Shown: positions 45,416-55,156, counted from the first letter of the stretch. The stretch is DNA of 64,000 nt from an uncultured Armatimonadota bacterium (GCA_903899015.1 CAIUHP010000081.1:22736-86735), one strand, 5' to 3'. Numbers and translations are program-made. The notes: generated by a model from the letters alone, not told the origin.

Positions 45416-47743
45416 TTAAGGATGGATTGTTTCGCCGCCGAACATCCCACCCATTCCGCCTAGCGGTGATTTCTTCAGCGCGGCTAATCGATCCGCAATT
45501 TGTTTTTGAAAATCGCTCGGCAGGGCGTTTTGAGCGACTACCGGAGCATCTTTCGGAAGACGATTGTCTTTAAGAGTCTGCTTAACCGAAACGAGGGGAG
45601 CAAGGTGGAAAGTGAAGTTCATGACCGATCTTTCGCCAATGCGGAGTTTGCTCATGTTCGGCAACATGTTCGTAAACGCTTCCGCGCCTTTCGTTTCAGA
45701 CATCATCTTGAAGAGTGCCATTTCGTCAGGCCCTAGCACTCCGAAGAGGGCTGCAAAAGCGGAATCACCAGCCGACTGAGGAACCGCAAATGCCTCGCGA
45801 CTGCCGTTAAGATCGAGATAACCGTCTCCAGGCAATCCATTTGGAACAATCTCGGTTGGTTCTTCTCGGTAATCAAGATTGCCACCCTCTCCTCCCATCA
45901 TTGCAAGGAAGGAGGGAAAGGGAGCTTCCGATTTCTTGTTCGGATCTTCAATCGACAGCTTGCCGTCCGCGCCATAGATCATTTGGTCCACTGCTGCCTT
46001 CTGGCCCGCGGAAAGGGTGCTAAACGAAAGCTTGCCTCCGCTATTCAGCGTGATCCGGGCATCAGGAGATAAGTGCCCGTAGAACCGAAGCATATTCCAG
46101 TTAGAAAGCCCCGAGAAGCCCTCCATCATTCCTCCTGGTACAAAGAGCATCATGTATCCCGACGCGAAACCTCCCAAGCTAGGGTCAGGATTTTCGAGCG
46201 CATAGGCAGACATATCGTCAAGCGAGGGGATTGTTTTCTCGTCGACTGCCCGCATGAGGTTGGCAAGGGAGACTCGATCGACGCGAATGGCGCGCGACTT
46301 GGTCGGATACGTTGGCTTGAGAACCGCATAGTTTGGGTCAGGCACAATCGACATGGTTTTGCCTTCTTTAAGTGCGGCTGTGACCGACTCAACAGTTGCC
46401 CCTGATCCTCCCGGTGATCCCATCGCGGTCGCGCCCATATTGCTCCAACCAGCATCGTCCGTTATATCCGCTACGATCGGCTTTCCGACCGATTTTGCGT
46501 ACGCTAAAAACTCGTCCGATTCTGTAAAGGAGAGGGGATCATAAGTGGCGGGAAGGAATAACTTCTTTTTCAGTTCCGGCGAAAATCCAAGTTTGAAATT
46601 GCCACTCCCCATCATTTTCATGGTGGTCATCATCGCCTTCGAATCTTCCGAGTACTCGATCGGAGTCTGCTTGCCGGAAGGGGGAGTTGCTGGTTTTTGA
46701 ACGGTGGATGTAACGGTGGCCGAGCCCGAATCCGACGTGGTCATTTCGGTAGTCATGCCTTCCATCATCGACTCCATGCCTAAGCTACTGTTCGCGGAAT
46801 AAACCGTGACACCCTTCGCATCATAGAGTCGAAGCTCAATATTGTTAAAGCCGAAACCCATTCGACCACTTTGCTTAAACACCAAGACGCCTTTCGAAAC
46901 TTGGCCAATCTTGGAAGACCGCATTTTCATCATGTTGCGGATATTCGCGGTCATCGCATCATCGGCGCCGATAGCACCGCCGGCATCTTGAACCTCATCT
47001 GGGGGAATTTTGGCAACTTGCTCATTGTGTTTTGCAATGAAGGTGTTGATGATGTCGTTGGCGTCTGATCCCAAACCCCGTTGCATTCGGGTTGGATCCG
47101 TAGAAAACACAAGGCGGTCTCCCATTTCAATCTGCCCAACGACGTTGGCATCAAGCCCCATCAGTAGGCGGGTGATTGCCGTCTCTTCCGGACTGTTGTC
47201 TCCAAACCGTGCGTCCGCTGGGAAATCAACGGAATCGTCGTTCCCGCCGGCCTCGACCTTAGTGCCCGACTTCGTATCGGAAGCCTTGCCCTTTGGATCG
47301 GTTTTGGCTTTAGCGGCCGCCTTTGCGACCATCTTTTCTATTTCGGCGTTTCTTTTTACTTCCGATTCAGTCCGGGCCTTGAGTGCTTTTCTAAAGTCAG
47401 CCGCCCTCTTTGCCACCAGGGCTCGGTCCTCTGAACGTCGAACGGTCGGATTAGCGATTAACCGATAGACGGCTCCTTCCTGCTTCCAATCTCCGCTCGT
47501 TACGGTAGCGATCTGAGCCATGACTTCTGACAGCGGCTTATCCGTAACTGAAATCAGCACAATCTCGTTGCTCATGACCGGCGAGGTTTGAAGGTTGACT
47601 TTTGAGACCTGGCTGAGGCCCTTTAAAACTTCGGTTATCCGTGACGCCCGTGAGGTGTAGGTTATGTGAACTGACGTATCCTGAGCGAAAGCCATTCCAG
47701 CAATCGAACCGAGGGCAAGATTAGAGAGACTGCGCTTATACAT
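45416..47743 (-). CDS. STN-domain exported protein, paralogue 2 of 3
   Basis: 775 residues, the longest of the three. It has a signal peptide (about 1-20, AFAQD), then an STN-like domain (VSKVNLQTSPVMSNEIVLISVTDKPLSEVMAQIATVTSGDW), a Lys/Ala-rich helical stretch (about 110-180), and the shared C-terminal region (KSRAIRVDRVSLANLMRAV, HLSPDARITLNSGGKLSFSTL, EPTEIVPNGLPGDGYLDL, ending ETIHP). It starts 16 bases after the stop of paralogue 1, so the genes are co-transcribed. No function known. Confidence 0.8.
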   Translation of the reverse strand: MYKRSLSNLALGSIAGMAFAQDTSVHITYTSRASRITEVLKGLSQVSKVNLQTSPVMSNEIVLISVTDKPLSEVMAQIATVTSGDWKQEGAVYRLIANPTVRRSEDRALVAKRAADFRKALKARTESEVKRNAEIEKMVAKAAAKAKTDPKGKASDTKSGTKVEAGGNDDSVDFPADARFGDNSPEETAITRLLMGLDANVVGQIEMGDRLVFSTDPTRMQRGLGSDANDIINTFIAKHNEQVAKIPPDEVQDAGGAIGADDAMTANIRNMMKMRSSKIGQVSKGVLVFKQSGRMGFGFNNIELRLYDAKGVTVYSANSSLGMESMMEGMTTEMTTSDSGSATVTSTVQKPATPPSGKQTPIEYSEDSKAMMTTMKMMGSGNFKLGFSPELKKKLFLPATYDPLSFTESDEFLAYAKSVGKPIVADITDDAGWSNMGATAMGSPGGSGATVESVTAALKEGKTMSIVPDPNYAVLKPTYPTKSRAIRVDRVSLANLMRAVDEKTIPSLDDMSAYALENPDPSLGGFASGYMMLFVPGGMMEGFSGLSNWNMLRFYGHLSPDARITLNSGGKLSFSTLSAGQKAAVDQMIYGADGKLSIEDPNKKSEAPFPSFLAMMGGEGGNLDYREEPTEIVPNGLPGDGYLDLNGSREAFAVPQSAGDSAFAALFGVLGPDEMALFKMMSETKGAEAFTNMLPNMSKLRIGERSVMNFTFHLAPLVSVKQTLKDNRLPKDAPVVAQNALPSDFQKQIADRLAALKKSPLGGMGGMFGGETIHP

Positions 47744-47759
47744 GGTGATCTTTTAGCAA

Positions 47760-49913
47760 CTAAGGTCGAATGGCTCCGCGTGCGCCGCCCATCAGGGCTC
47801 CAAGCGCACCTAAAGGCGACTTCTTAAACATAGCAAGTTTCTCATCAATCTGCTTCTGGAAATCGTCAGGAAGAGCGGTTTCAGCCACTACCGGCGCATC
47901 TTTTGGAAGATGATGATCCTTGAGCGTTTGATGAATGGATATGAGTGAATTCAGGTGGAAAACAAACTTGTAGAGAGATCGAGTACCGATTCGTAGAGGA
48001 CCAAACTTAGGAAGGAGATTGGAGATCTGGGCATAGGCCTTGTCCTCGCGGAACATCTTGAAGATAGCAAGCTCATCGGGACCAAGGATCTGCATCGAAG
48101 CAATATTCTTCGATCCATCTTTAATTTCAGGTGAAGCAAACGACTCCGTGGCCAATCCCATGTCAACGTACCCCTCGCCCGGCAATCCGTTTGGAAGGAT
48201 TTCTGTCGGTTCGTCTCGATAATCGGCATCGCCGTTGCCAGTGATTAAGTTCATCCAATAGGGCTGCGACTCGCCCTTCTTCTTGGGGTCTTCAATGGTG
48301 AGCTGTGCGCCCGTGCCGTACACCATTTTTTCAAGACATGCCCTTTGAGCGACGTTCAGACTGCTAATGGGCAATCGTCCTCCTGCACGTAGGTTTGCTC
48401 GTGCATCAGGCGATAAATGGCCATAGAGCCTCAACATATTCCAACTCGTCAGCTCCGACACACTCTGCTGATTCGCACCCGGAACGAAAAGCGTCAAATA
48501 CATTTGGCTAAAGCCCCCTTCCAATGGGTCAGGAGCTTCCATCGCGTACGCCGCCAAGTCCTCAAGAGAAGGAATCTCCTGCCCGTTGGTTTTTTGCATG
48601 AGGGTGGTGAGCGCGTCGCGGTTCAATCTTTCCGCACGCGCCTGCGACGGATAGGTTGGTTTGAGTACTAGGAACCTATCGTCTGGCGAAAGGAGCATTG
48701 ATTTGCCATCCTTCAAGTCCCCCTCAAACGACTCGACGCTCGCATTCTTATTGGGAGCGATAAACGATGTTCCACTTAAAGCGTTGTCCGGAACGTTTGC
48801 AACCACTGGCTTGCCCTTGGTCTTTGCGAAAGTGAGGATTTCGTCGGAAACTGAGTACGATAAGGGATCAAAGCGGGAGGGGTTATAAAGCTTTGCTCGC
48901 AGCGCCGGCGGAAGATTCAGCTTAAAATTGCCTGTCATCATTCCCGCGCTAAGGCCCATCATCGCCTTCGAATCATCCGAATATTCAATCGGTGTCTTCT
49001 TTCCCGTGGTCGGCTCAGGTTTCTTTCCTTGCATCGTCGCCACCAAAGCACTAAGGTTGTCGTCCTTCATGTTCAGCATGCTTCTCGTGGTGAAGGCAAC
49101 CGCTCCTGAAGCATCGTACAGGCGTAATTCAAGTTGGGTGAGGCTAATGATTCCCAGACCCATCCGGGTGATAATCAAGAGTGCCTTCGACACCTGACCG
49201 ATGCGCGTCGTCTGAGATTTCGTCAGATTGCGGATTGCATTGGCTTGGTCTGCGGTCATTCCCGCCAATTGCGTATTCGTCGCGTCCTGATTCTCAGGAA
49301 TGGAGGAATTATGCTGCTCGATAAATTGATTGATTGCTTCGGTGGGACTCGCCGAAAACCCGTGCTGCATGCGAGTTGGCTCCGACGAAAACACAAGCCG
49401 CTCTCCGGGCCCTAAATCAGCAATTAACGAGGAATCTGCCGACATCAAAAGCTTGGTAATAATCGCTTCCGTCGGCGGGACCTGCTTTGGAGCATTTCCG
49501 GCAGCCTTCGAGTCCTTCGTGCCCGATTGTCCGTTCATGTCCGCAACTCGCTCGGCAATTGCCTTTGCAGTCGCAGCGCGCCGAAGAGCTTCTTCCTTAC
49601 GATCTTCTTGTCGACGGATCGAATTGTTTGCCACGAGTCGGTACGCCGAGCCTTCCTGCTTCCAACTGCCACTCGTCGCAATCGCGATTCGATCCATCAA
49701 ATCTTTGAGTGGTAGATCTTCCACCGAAACCACCAAAACGTCGCCTTTCATGACCGCCGCCGGCTCAAGATCGACGTGAGTCTGATTCCTGAGTTCGGCG
49801 AGGATATGCGCGGTGGATTGAGCGCGCGACTTGTAGGTCACGTGTACAGATGTGTCTTGCGCGGCGGCAAAGGCAGCAAAAGCAGAAAGAAAGAGAAGCG
49901 AATGGAATCGCAT
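47760..49913 (-). CDS. STN-domain exported protein, paralogue 1 of 3
   Basis: 717 residues from the ATG at 49913, chosen because it begins a signal peptide (MRFHSLLFLSAFAAFAAAQ) and has TAAGAT 7 bases upstream; an in-frame start at 49958 has neither. STN-like domain: VDLEPAAVMKGDVLVVSVEDLPLKDLMDRIAIATSGSW. The same overall plan as the next two genes, with shared blocks HLSPDARANLRAGGRLPISSL, EPTEILPNGLPGEGYVDMG and KDHHLPKDAPVVAE, and a C-terminus of GAIRP. It starts ten bases after the VanZ-like gene ends. Confidence 0.8.
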   Translation of the reverse strand: MRFHSLLFLSAFAAFAAAQDTSVHVTYKSRAQSTAHILAELRNQTHVDLEPAAVMKGDVLVVSVEDLPLKDLMDRIAIATSGSWKQEGSAYRLVANNSIRRQEDRKEEALRRAATAKAIAERVADMNGQSGTKDSKAAGNAPKQVPPTEAIITKLLMSADSSLIADLGPGERLVFSSEPTRMQHGFSASPTEAINQFIEQHNSSIPENQDATNTQLAGMTADQANAIRNLTKSQTTRIGQVSKALLIITRMGLGIISLTQLELRLYDASGAVAFTTRSMLNMKDDNLSALVATMQGKKPEPTTGKKTPIEYSDDSKAMMGLSAGMMTGNFKLNLPPALRAKLYNPSRFDPLSYSVSDEILTFAKTKGKPVVANVPDNALSGTSFIAPNKNASVESFEGDLKDGKSMLLSPDDRFLVLKPTYPSQARAERLNRDALTTLMQKTNGQEIPSLEDLAAYAMEAPDPLEGGFSQMYLTLFVPGANQQSVSELTSWNMLRLYGHLSPDARANLRAGGRLPISSLNVAQRACLEKMVYGTGAQLTIEDPKKKGESQPYWMNLITGNGDADYRDEPTEILPNGLPGEGYVDMGLATESFASPEIKDGSKNIASMQILGPDELAIFKMFREDKAYAQISNLLPKFGPLRIGTRSLYKFVFHLNSLISIHQTLKDHHLPKDAPVVAETALPDDFQKQIDEKLAMFKKSPLGALGALMGGARGAIRP

Positions 49914-49923
49914 ACTGCCTATC

Positions 49924-50703
49924 TTACGCAACCGAGCGCTTCCGGGGTGCGGATGCAATCGTTAAGGCGCCAATTAATGCAAACGATGCGGCTCCCGAAA
50001 GGTCCAGCATCACGTCCCATGGAGAGCCTGAACGGTTAGGAGCCGTCGTTTGGCGAATCTCGTCAAACGATGCCAGGCAAAGGACCGTCAACAAAGCAAA
50101 GATAACTGCGTTGATTCGGGGCGTCTTGCCGGCAATAGCCGCGCGAAAGAGGGAATATCCAACCAAACCGTAGGCCGTGAAATGAATCGTCTTTCTTAGC
50201 CACCTCACGACCACCTCTGCTTGCTCCTGAGTGATGTGGAACATGGAAGTCATAAACCCGTGCATGTGGTTGGCACCGCCAATCCCGCCGCTTAAATATC
50301 CGACCATACAACCCGCAACGACCGGTACCACCAACCACTTTGTCAAAGGTGCTGACGACCTGTTCGCAAAACCTCGTCCCAGAAAAAGCACCATGACGAC
50401 TCCGAAAATAAGCCCCAAGACAAAGAGTGCCGGTCCCGAGAAAGCCAACGAGCCAAAACGTGCCCCAATTGGCTTTGTCGATAAACAGTATGTAAAGGTC
50501 GTTCCGGTGGCGACGGCACCCGCAAATAGGGAGGCGATCGGCGTGGTTTTCAGCCAAGGTTGAGTCCTCGAAATGACCCAGATGAGGGCACCCATGGCTA
50601 CCGGTAGCCAAAACCAAGGGAAGATATCCGTCAATAGGCCAATGACGAGAGTTGCCGCCCAAGCCCCAATGACAAAACCAACTCCACGAAGAACAAGTCT
50701 CAC
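49924..50703 (-). CDS. VanZ-family membrane protein
   Basis: 259 residues with about seven membrane helices. The C-terminal half has the VanZ pattern: RKTIHFTAYGLVGYSLFRA, SFDEIRQTTAPNRSGSPWDVMLDLSGAASFAL. VanZ-like proteins are linked to envelope phenotypes such as low-level teicoplanin resistance, but their biochemical role is not settled. The N-terminal half is extra hydrophobic sequence not in short VanZ proteins. Confidence 0.85.
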   Translation of the reverse strand: MRLVLRGVGFVIGAWAATLVIGLLTDIFPWFWLPVAMGALIWVISRTQPWLKTTPIASLFAGAVATGTTFTYCLSTKPIGARFGSLAFSGPALFVLGLIFGVVMVLFLGRGFANRSSAPLTKWLVVPVVAGCMVGYLSGGIGGANHMHGFMTSMFHITQEQAEVVVRWLRKTIHFTAYGLVGYSLFRAAIAGKTPRINAVIFALLTVLCLASFDEIRQTTAPNRSGSPWDVMLDLSGAASFALIGALTIASAPRKRSVA

Positions 50704-50803
50704 CAGGTGATTGAACCCGATCAGATGCTATGATCGTTCCCGTCATCTATTCGTATACTCGAATCAGAGATATAAAATAGTTTAGGAAATTCGGAGAAAA
50801 CGT

Positions 50804-50995
50804 ATGAATCCAATCAGTGTTTTGATCGGAAAGAAAGTTACTGTCTATTCACGCATGGGCGAAACAGAGAAACAGGATGTCGGAATGTTGGAGCAAGCAG
50901 ACGGAGGCTGGGTCCGACTCAAGAAGGCAGACGGGGAAACGATGTTTTTCACCATCGTTAACGTTCGACTGATCAAGCCGTTCGAGCACATTTAA
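50804..50995 (+). CDS. small protein, possibly SH3-like or Sm-like
   Basis: 63 residues. GGAG lies 8 bases before the ATG and TATAAA-type sequence is upstream, so expression is likely. The product is beta-rich (VTVYSRMGETEKQDVGMLEQADGGWVRLKKADGETMFFTIVNVRLIKP), with the rhythm of Sm/SH3-like small barrels. No family named. It converges with the cyclase-STAND gene, with only 7 bases between the stops. Confidence 0.65.
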   Translation: MNPISVLIGKKVTVYSRMGETEKQDVGMLEQADGGWVRLKKADGETMFFTIVNVRLIKPFEHI

Positions 50996-51002
50996 GCTCA
51001 AA

Positions 51003-53618
51003 CTACTCGTCTTCTAGTGACGCTCGATAAGCTTCTTCGAGCGTCATGAGACGACCTCGCGCGGTAATCGCCTCGAACTCATCGTCGCCTAACGCTTCTC
51101 TGACTGCTGATACGTTGCGTCGATATTCTTCGAGCACATAAGGCGCAACTTTCGTGCCCAACTGTTCCATGAGCGCTTCCTTGGTTGCGAACAACATCGC
51201 AGCAACTCGGGGCCTTCCGAGCAACCGCTCGGCGGGGGCCAACACTTCCAAGGTGTCTTGTAAATTCAAGCGGTCGCCAAGCTCAAGATGCATTTCACAC
51301 GCTTCTCGGGCCAAGGTTCGGGCCGTTTCCGCTTCACCTTCACGCAACGCTAAGTCCGCCAGATTTGTTCGATTGCCAGCTTCAAACGCTCGGTTCCCAA
51401 CCTTTCGATTGAGGTCTAGCGCGTCATTGTAGAGGGCTCGGGCTTTCGCTAAGTCGTTGTTATGAACGGCGAGAATGCCGAGGTTGTTGAGCGTCATCGC
51501 AATTCGGCGAGGTTCTCCGACCAGCTTAAAGAGGTCAAGTGCTCGCTCGAACGATGCCGCTGCCTCATCATATTTGCCAAGCTGAAGCGAGATCACTCCC
51601 ATTGTGTTCACGGCCTTTGCCGCGCCGTAATCATCGCCAAGCTCCAGGAAGAGTTCCAAACTCTCGATGAGGGCAAGTTGGGCCGAATCGTATTGAGTCA
51701 ATCGGAAGCTGAGAACTCCCAAATTGGCCAGCGCGCTCGCTCGTTCCGGCTTAGCGTCCGAAGGGACCTTGCCAAGCAAGGATTGATAGATCGAACTACC
51801 TTCTGTAAATTCGCCCCGAACTTGGAAGAACATCGACAGAGCGTTTGCAAGTCGTAGAGCCTTTACGGAATCTCCACCCTCAAGTCCCCATTCAATCGCC
51901 GCACGGAGATTTTTCTGTTCGGCGTCCAGTGAGGCCAAGGCTTCTACCGCTTTCGGACTCGCCAACAAATCTTCCGTGGATTCAGCAAGCGCTCCAAAAT
52001 GCAACAAGTGGCAAGTCCGAATGCCGACACTCTCATTTCGCTCGATCAGAGCATCACGTCCGTAAGCACGCACGATTTCAGACAGACGATAACGATGGGT
52101 AACTTCGTCAAATACCGCCAGCGACTTGTCCACCAGCGATTGAAGAAGGTCCAGAACTTCCCATGCTTCGATGGCCGCGTCACAACAAATGGCTTCCGCC
52201 GCTTCTAAAGTCCAACCGCCAGAAAACACTGAAAGTCTGCGTAGTAGAGTCTTCTCGTTCTCATTGAGGAGGTCGTAGCTCCAGTCGATCATCGCTCGCA
52301 ACGTTTGTTGTCGAGGCAATGCCGTCCGCGCGCCACCTGTCAATAGACGGAAACGGTCATCGAGACGCTCGGCAATACGTTCCGCTTGTAGGGCGCGAAC
52401 TCGAGCGGCTGCAAGTTCAATCGCGAGGGGAATTCCATCGAGTCGATGGCAAATTTGAGCGATCGCGTTTGCATTTGAATTCGTGACTTCAAACGAAGGC
52501 AACGCAAGAACCGCGCGATCTACAAAAAGGCGTACCGACTCAAACTGTAGCAGAGCCTCTTGGCTCATTTTCTTGCTCGGGTCAGGCGTCCAGAGCGAGG
52601 GCACGCGATAGGTTTGCTCGCCGTTGACCGTGAGCGGTTCTCGACTCGTCGCCAAAACTTGAACGTGGGGGCACTGCCGAATGATCAGATCGACCAATCG
52701 AGCGATCGGGTTCAGCAAATGCTCCGCATTGTCGATGAGTACGAGCAGTCGCTTGGTCTTCAAGTAGCTGACGAGCGTTTCCGTCAATGAGCGCATCGGC
52801 TCTTCGCGAACTCCGAGCGTGCTTGCGATTGTTTGAGGCACCAAAGCCGGATCCGTTATTGAACCGAATTCAACAATCCAAGAGCCGTCTCCGGATGGAT
52901 CTAGCAGGTCAACTGCCGCCTGAAGCGCGAGACGAGTCTTTCCCGTGCCTCCTGCACCCGTCAAAGTTAAAAGGCGTGCCGAAACCAATAACCGCTTGAT
53001 CTCGCGCAACTCTCGCTCTCTTCCCACAAACGATGTCACTTGTTGAGGGAAGTTATTGGGCAGCGTGTCGAGCGATCGGAGGGGCTTATACGTTTCCTGA
53101 AGCAGGGCGTGTTGAAGTTGGTAAATGTGCTCGGGGCGTTGAAGGTCTTTCAGGCGATGCTCGCCAAGATCCTTAAACGTGACCGGATCCATGAGCCCTT
53201 CCTGAGCTAACTGGTATGAATTGAGAGACAGAAGGGTTTGACCACCATGCCCGAGCGTCAACATGCGAGCTACTCGGTTGAGGGGAGGTCCAAAGTAGTC
53301 CGAATCGCGGCACTCCGCTTCACCCGTGTGAATGGCCATTCGCACCCGTATCGGGTCCATCCCTTCCCAGTTCTCTCCCGCAAGCTGAAGTTGAGATTGA
53401 AGGGCCGCATGAACGGCGCCCGCCGCAGTAGGGAAGGCAGCACAAAATGCGTCTCCAACCGTTTTGAAAACGTGGCCGCCGCCCGACTCGACCGCGCCCC
53501 GGACAATGGCATCGTGGCGGGCCAGCGCTGTCCTCATGAGTTCAGGCTGGCTGTCCCACAGGCGGGTGCTCCCTTCTATGTCAGTGAACAAGAAGGTGAG
53601 AGTCGACGATTGGGACAT
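51003..53618 (-). CDS. class III nucleotide cyclase - STAND ATPase - TPR regulator
   Basis: 871 residues in three parts. 1-170: a class III adenylate/guanylate cyclase domain with metal-binding Asp13 (FTDIEGST) and Asp56, Lys52 (HVFKTVGD) for the base, and Asn114/Arg118 (PLNRVARM), so all catalytic positions look intact. 190-490: a STAND/NB-ARC-like ATPase with Walker A GAGGTGKTRL (221-230), LLVLIDNAEHLL and ATSREPL. 560-840: TPR repeats. Such proteins are probably signalling hubs that make cAMP or cGMP when the TPR part senses something. There is no DNA-binding domain. Confidence 0.9.
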   Translation of the reverse strand: MSQSSTLTFLFTDIEGSTRLWDSQPELMRTALARHDAIVRGAVESGGGHVFKTVGDAFCAAFPTAAGAVHAALQSQLQLAGENWEGMDPIRVRMAIHTGEAECRDSDYFGPPLNRVARMLTLGHGGQTLLSLNSYQLAQEGLMDPVTFKDLGEHRLKDLQRPEHIYQLQHALLQETYKPLRSLDTLPNNFPQQVTSFVGRERELREIKRLLVSARLLTLTGAGGTGKTRLALQAAVDLLDPSGDGSWIVEFGSITDPALVPQTIASTLGVREEPMRSLTETLVSYLKTKRLLVLIDNAEHLLNPIARLVDLIIRQCPHVQVLATSREPLTVNGEQTYRVPSLWTPDPSKKMSQEALLQFESVRLFVDRAVLALPSFEVTNSNANAIAQICHRLDGIPLAIELAAARVRALQAERIAERLDDRFRLLTGGARTALPRQQTLRAMIDWSYDLLNENEKTLLRRLSVFSGGWTLEAAEAICCDAAIEAWEVLDLLQSLVDKSLAVFDEVTHRYRLSEIVRAYGRDALIERNESVGIRTCHLLHFGALAESTEDLLASPKAVEALASLDAEQKNLRAAIEWGLEGGDSVKALRLANALSMFFQVRGEFTEGSSIYQSLLGKVPSDAKPERASALANLGVLSFRLTQYDSAQLALIESLELFLELGDDYGAAKAVNTMGVISLQLGKYDEAAASFERALDLFKLVGEPRRIAMTLNNLGILAVHNNDLAKARALYNDALDLNRKVGNRAFEAGNRTNLADLALREGEAETARTLAREACEMHLELGDRLNLQDTLEVLAPAERLLGRPRVAAMLFATKEALMEQLGTKVAPYVLEEYRRNVSAVREALGDDEFEAITARGRLMTLEEAYRASLEDE

Positions 53619-53712
53619 ATCCGTTTCTAGTTTAACACCTTGGCATCAAGATGCGCTTTGCGTTCACCTTCTATCGTACCGAACCTATAGGATAGGTACG
53701 CTAGAGTTCACG

Positions 53713-54489
53713 ATGCGCATTTTGATAACTAACGACGACGGCATACGGGCTCCCGGTCTCGTAGCTCTTGCAAACGTAGCAAAACAGTTCGGTGAAGTCA
53801 AAATCGTCGCCCCAGATCGAGAACGATCCGCTTGCGGACACGCTATGACGATGCGCGATCCCCTCAGAGTCTCCGAGTTCAAATGGGACGGAATTGAAGC
53901 TTACGAAGTAAACGGCGTGCCCGTCGACTGCGTCAATGTCGGACTCACCGTCGCCTGGCCCGATGGCTGTGATCTCGTTCTCAGCGGCATTAACAACGGA
54001 CCGAATCTCGGCTTCGATATCACCTACAGTGGAACCGTCGCAGGTGCGATGGAGGGAACGATCAACGGCATTCGCAGTATTGCCATGAGCATGGCGCTAT
54101 TCGTTAGCGGCGCACCGATCCACTACGAAACGGGTGAAAAGTGGCTTGCGGAGAATTTCGAAATGCTCGTTTCGGCTCCGTGTAAGCCGTTGTGCTTCTT
54201 GAATGTCAATGTTCCAAGCATCGAGTTTGTGGAGCTTCGAGGACATCGAGTCACCCAAATGGGACAGCGCGTGTATCAAGACCGCGTCGAAATGCGGCAA
54301 GACCCGTGGGGCCGTCCTTACTACTGGCAAGGTGGTGTCGTCGTCATGGATCGCGACCAACCCGGAACCGACGTCCAAGCCGTTACCGAAGGTTTCGTAA
54401 GCATCACCCCCGTCAGCCTCGATTGGACTGATCGAGAATTGATGGACAAACTCGAACATTCCATGCGAAAAGTCGACGCGACTAGTTGA
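53713..54489 (+). CDS. surE: 5'/3'-nucleotidase SurE
   Basis: 258 residues from the ATG at 53713, where the family starts: MRILITNDDGIRAPGL with the metal-binding DD pair. Other marks are APDRERSACGHAMT, LVLSGINNGPNLG and YSGTVAGAMEG. SurE dephosphorylates nucleoside monophosphates. Upstream in-frame codons overlap the divergent cyclase-STAND gene and are not used. There is no SD; TAGAGT or TACGCT 5-10 bases upstream may be the -10. Confidence 0.95.
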   Translation: MRILITNDDGIRAPGLVALANVAKQFGEVKIVAPDRERSACGHAMTMRDPLRVSEFKWDGIEAYEVNGVPVDCVNVGLTVAWPDGCDLVLSGINNGPNLGFDITYSGTVAGAMEGTINGIRSIAMSMALFVSGAPIHYETGEKWLAENFEMLVSAPCKPLCFLNVNVPSIEFVELRGHRVTQMGQRVYQDRVEMRQDPWGRPYYWQGGVVVMDRDQPGTDVQAVTEGFVSITPVSLDWTDRELMDKLEHSMRKVDATS

Positions 54490-54597
54490 CGAACAACCAC
54501 CGGAGCCCATCTTTGACTCCGGCATGACGGACCCAGCCAGCGTGAATAAAGATTGTCGCGATCGCTCCGCACCTATAGGCCAAAACAGTTGTCACGC

Positions 54598-54635
54598 AAA
54601 AAATCCCCGAACAGTGAACTGATCGGGGATTTCGT
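54598..54635. terminator. bidirectional terminator between surE and the Spy-like gene
   Basis: 10-bp stem AAATCCCCGA/TCGGGGATTT with an inner CAGT/ACTG, and A- and T-runs at the ends. Confidence 0.85.
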
Positions 54636-54650
54636 GTTGAGAGTCGAAGC

Positions 54651-55109
54651 TTAGGCGCCGCCGCCCCTTCGAGCTCCGCCAGGGCCGCCAGGACCTCCGG
54701 GGCCACCAGGACCGCCCATGCGCTGCATGCGCTCTTTCTGCATCTTGTCGTACTTGGCTTGCTGATCCTTGTTCAGGATCTTCTTGAGGCCAGCGTTAAA
54801 TGCGTCTCGGAGCTTCATCATCTCAGGTCGCTTGGCTTTTCGATCACCAGGAGTGGCCATGAGCTTCTTCATAGCATCCATTTGAGTGGTCTGGAGGGCA
54901 GAAACCTTCTTAACCTGGGCAGGCGTAAGGTTCAGGTCCTTGGTCATTTTCTCAAGTCGAGCCTTGGGGTCCATGCGCATTCCACCGCGACCACCAGGGC
55001 CTCCGGGACCGCCTGGGCCACCCGGACCACCAGGTCCTCGGCCAGGGCCCTGAGCGACTGCCATAGCCGCGATCAGGGAAACAAAAATTGCGAGCGTGAG
55101 TTTCTTCAT
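54651..55109 (-). CDS. LTXXQ-motif periplasmic protein with GPGG repeats
   Basis: 152 residues from the ATG at 55109, which has GGAG ten bases upstream and starts a signal peptide (MKKLTLAIFVSLIAAMAVAQ). The mature protein has a Gly-Pro-Gly repeat (GPGGPGG...), then a helical domain with DLNLTPAQVKKVSALQ, the LTXXQ pattern of Spy/CpxP-type periplasmic chaperones and metal sensors, then a second GPGG-rich tail. The low-complexity ends flank the folded part at both sides. Role probably envelope stress, by family only. Confidence 0.8.
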   Translation of the reverse strand: MKKLTLAIFVSLIAAMAVAQGPGRGPGGPGGPGGPGGPGGRGGMRMDPKARLEKMTKDLNLTPAQVKKVSALQTTQMDAMKKLMATPGDRKAKRPEMMKLRDAFNAGLKKILNKDQQAKYDKMQKERMQRMGGPGGPGGPGGPGGARRGGGA

Positions 55110-55156
55110 TGTTGGATCTCCTAACTTACTCGGACGCAAATTTACACCTGTTTTCG

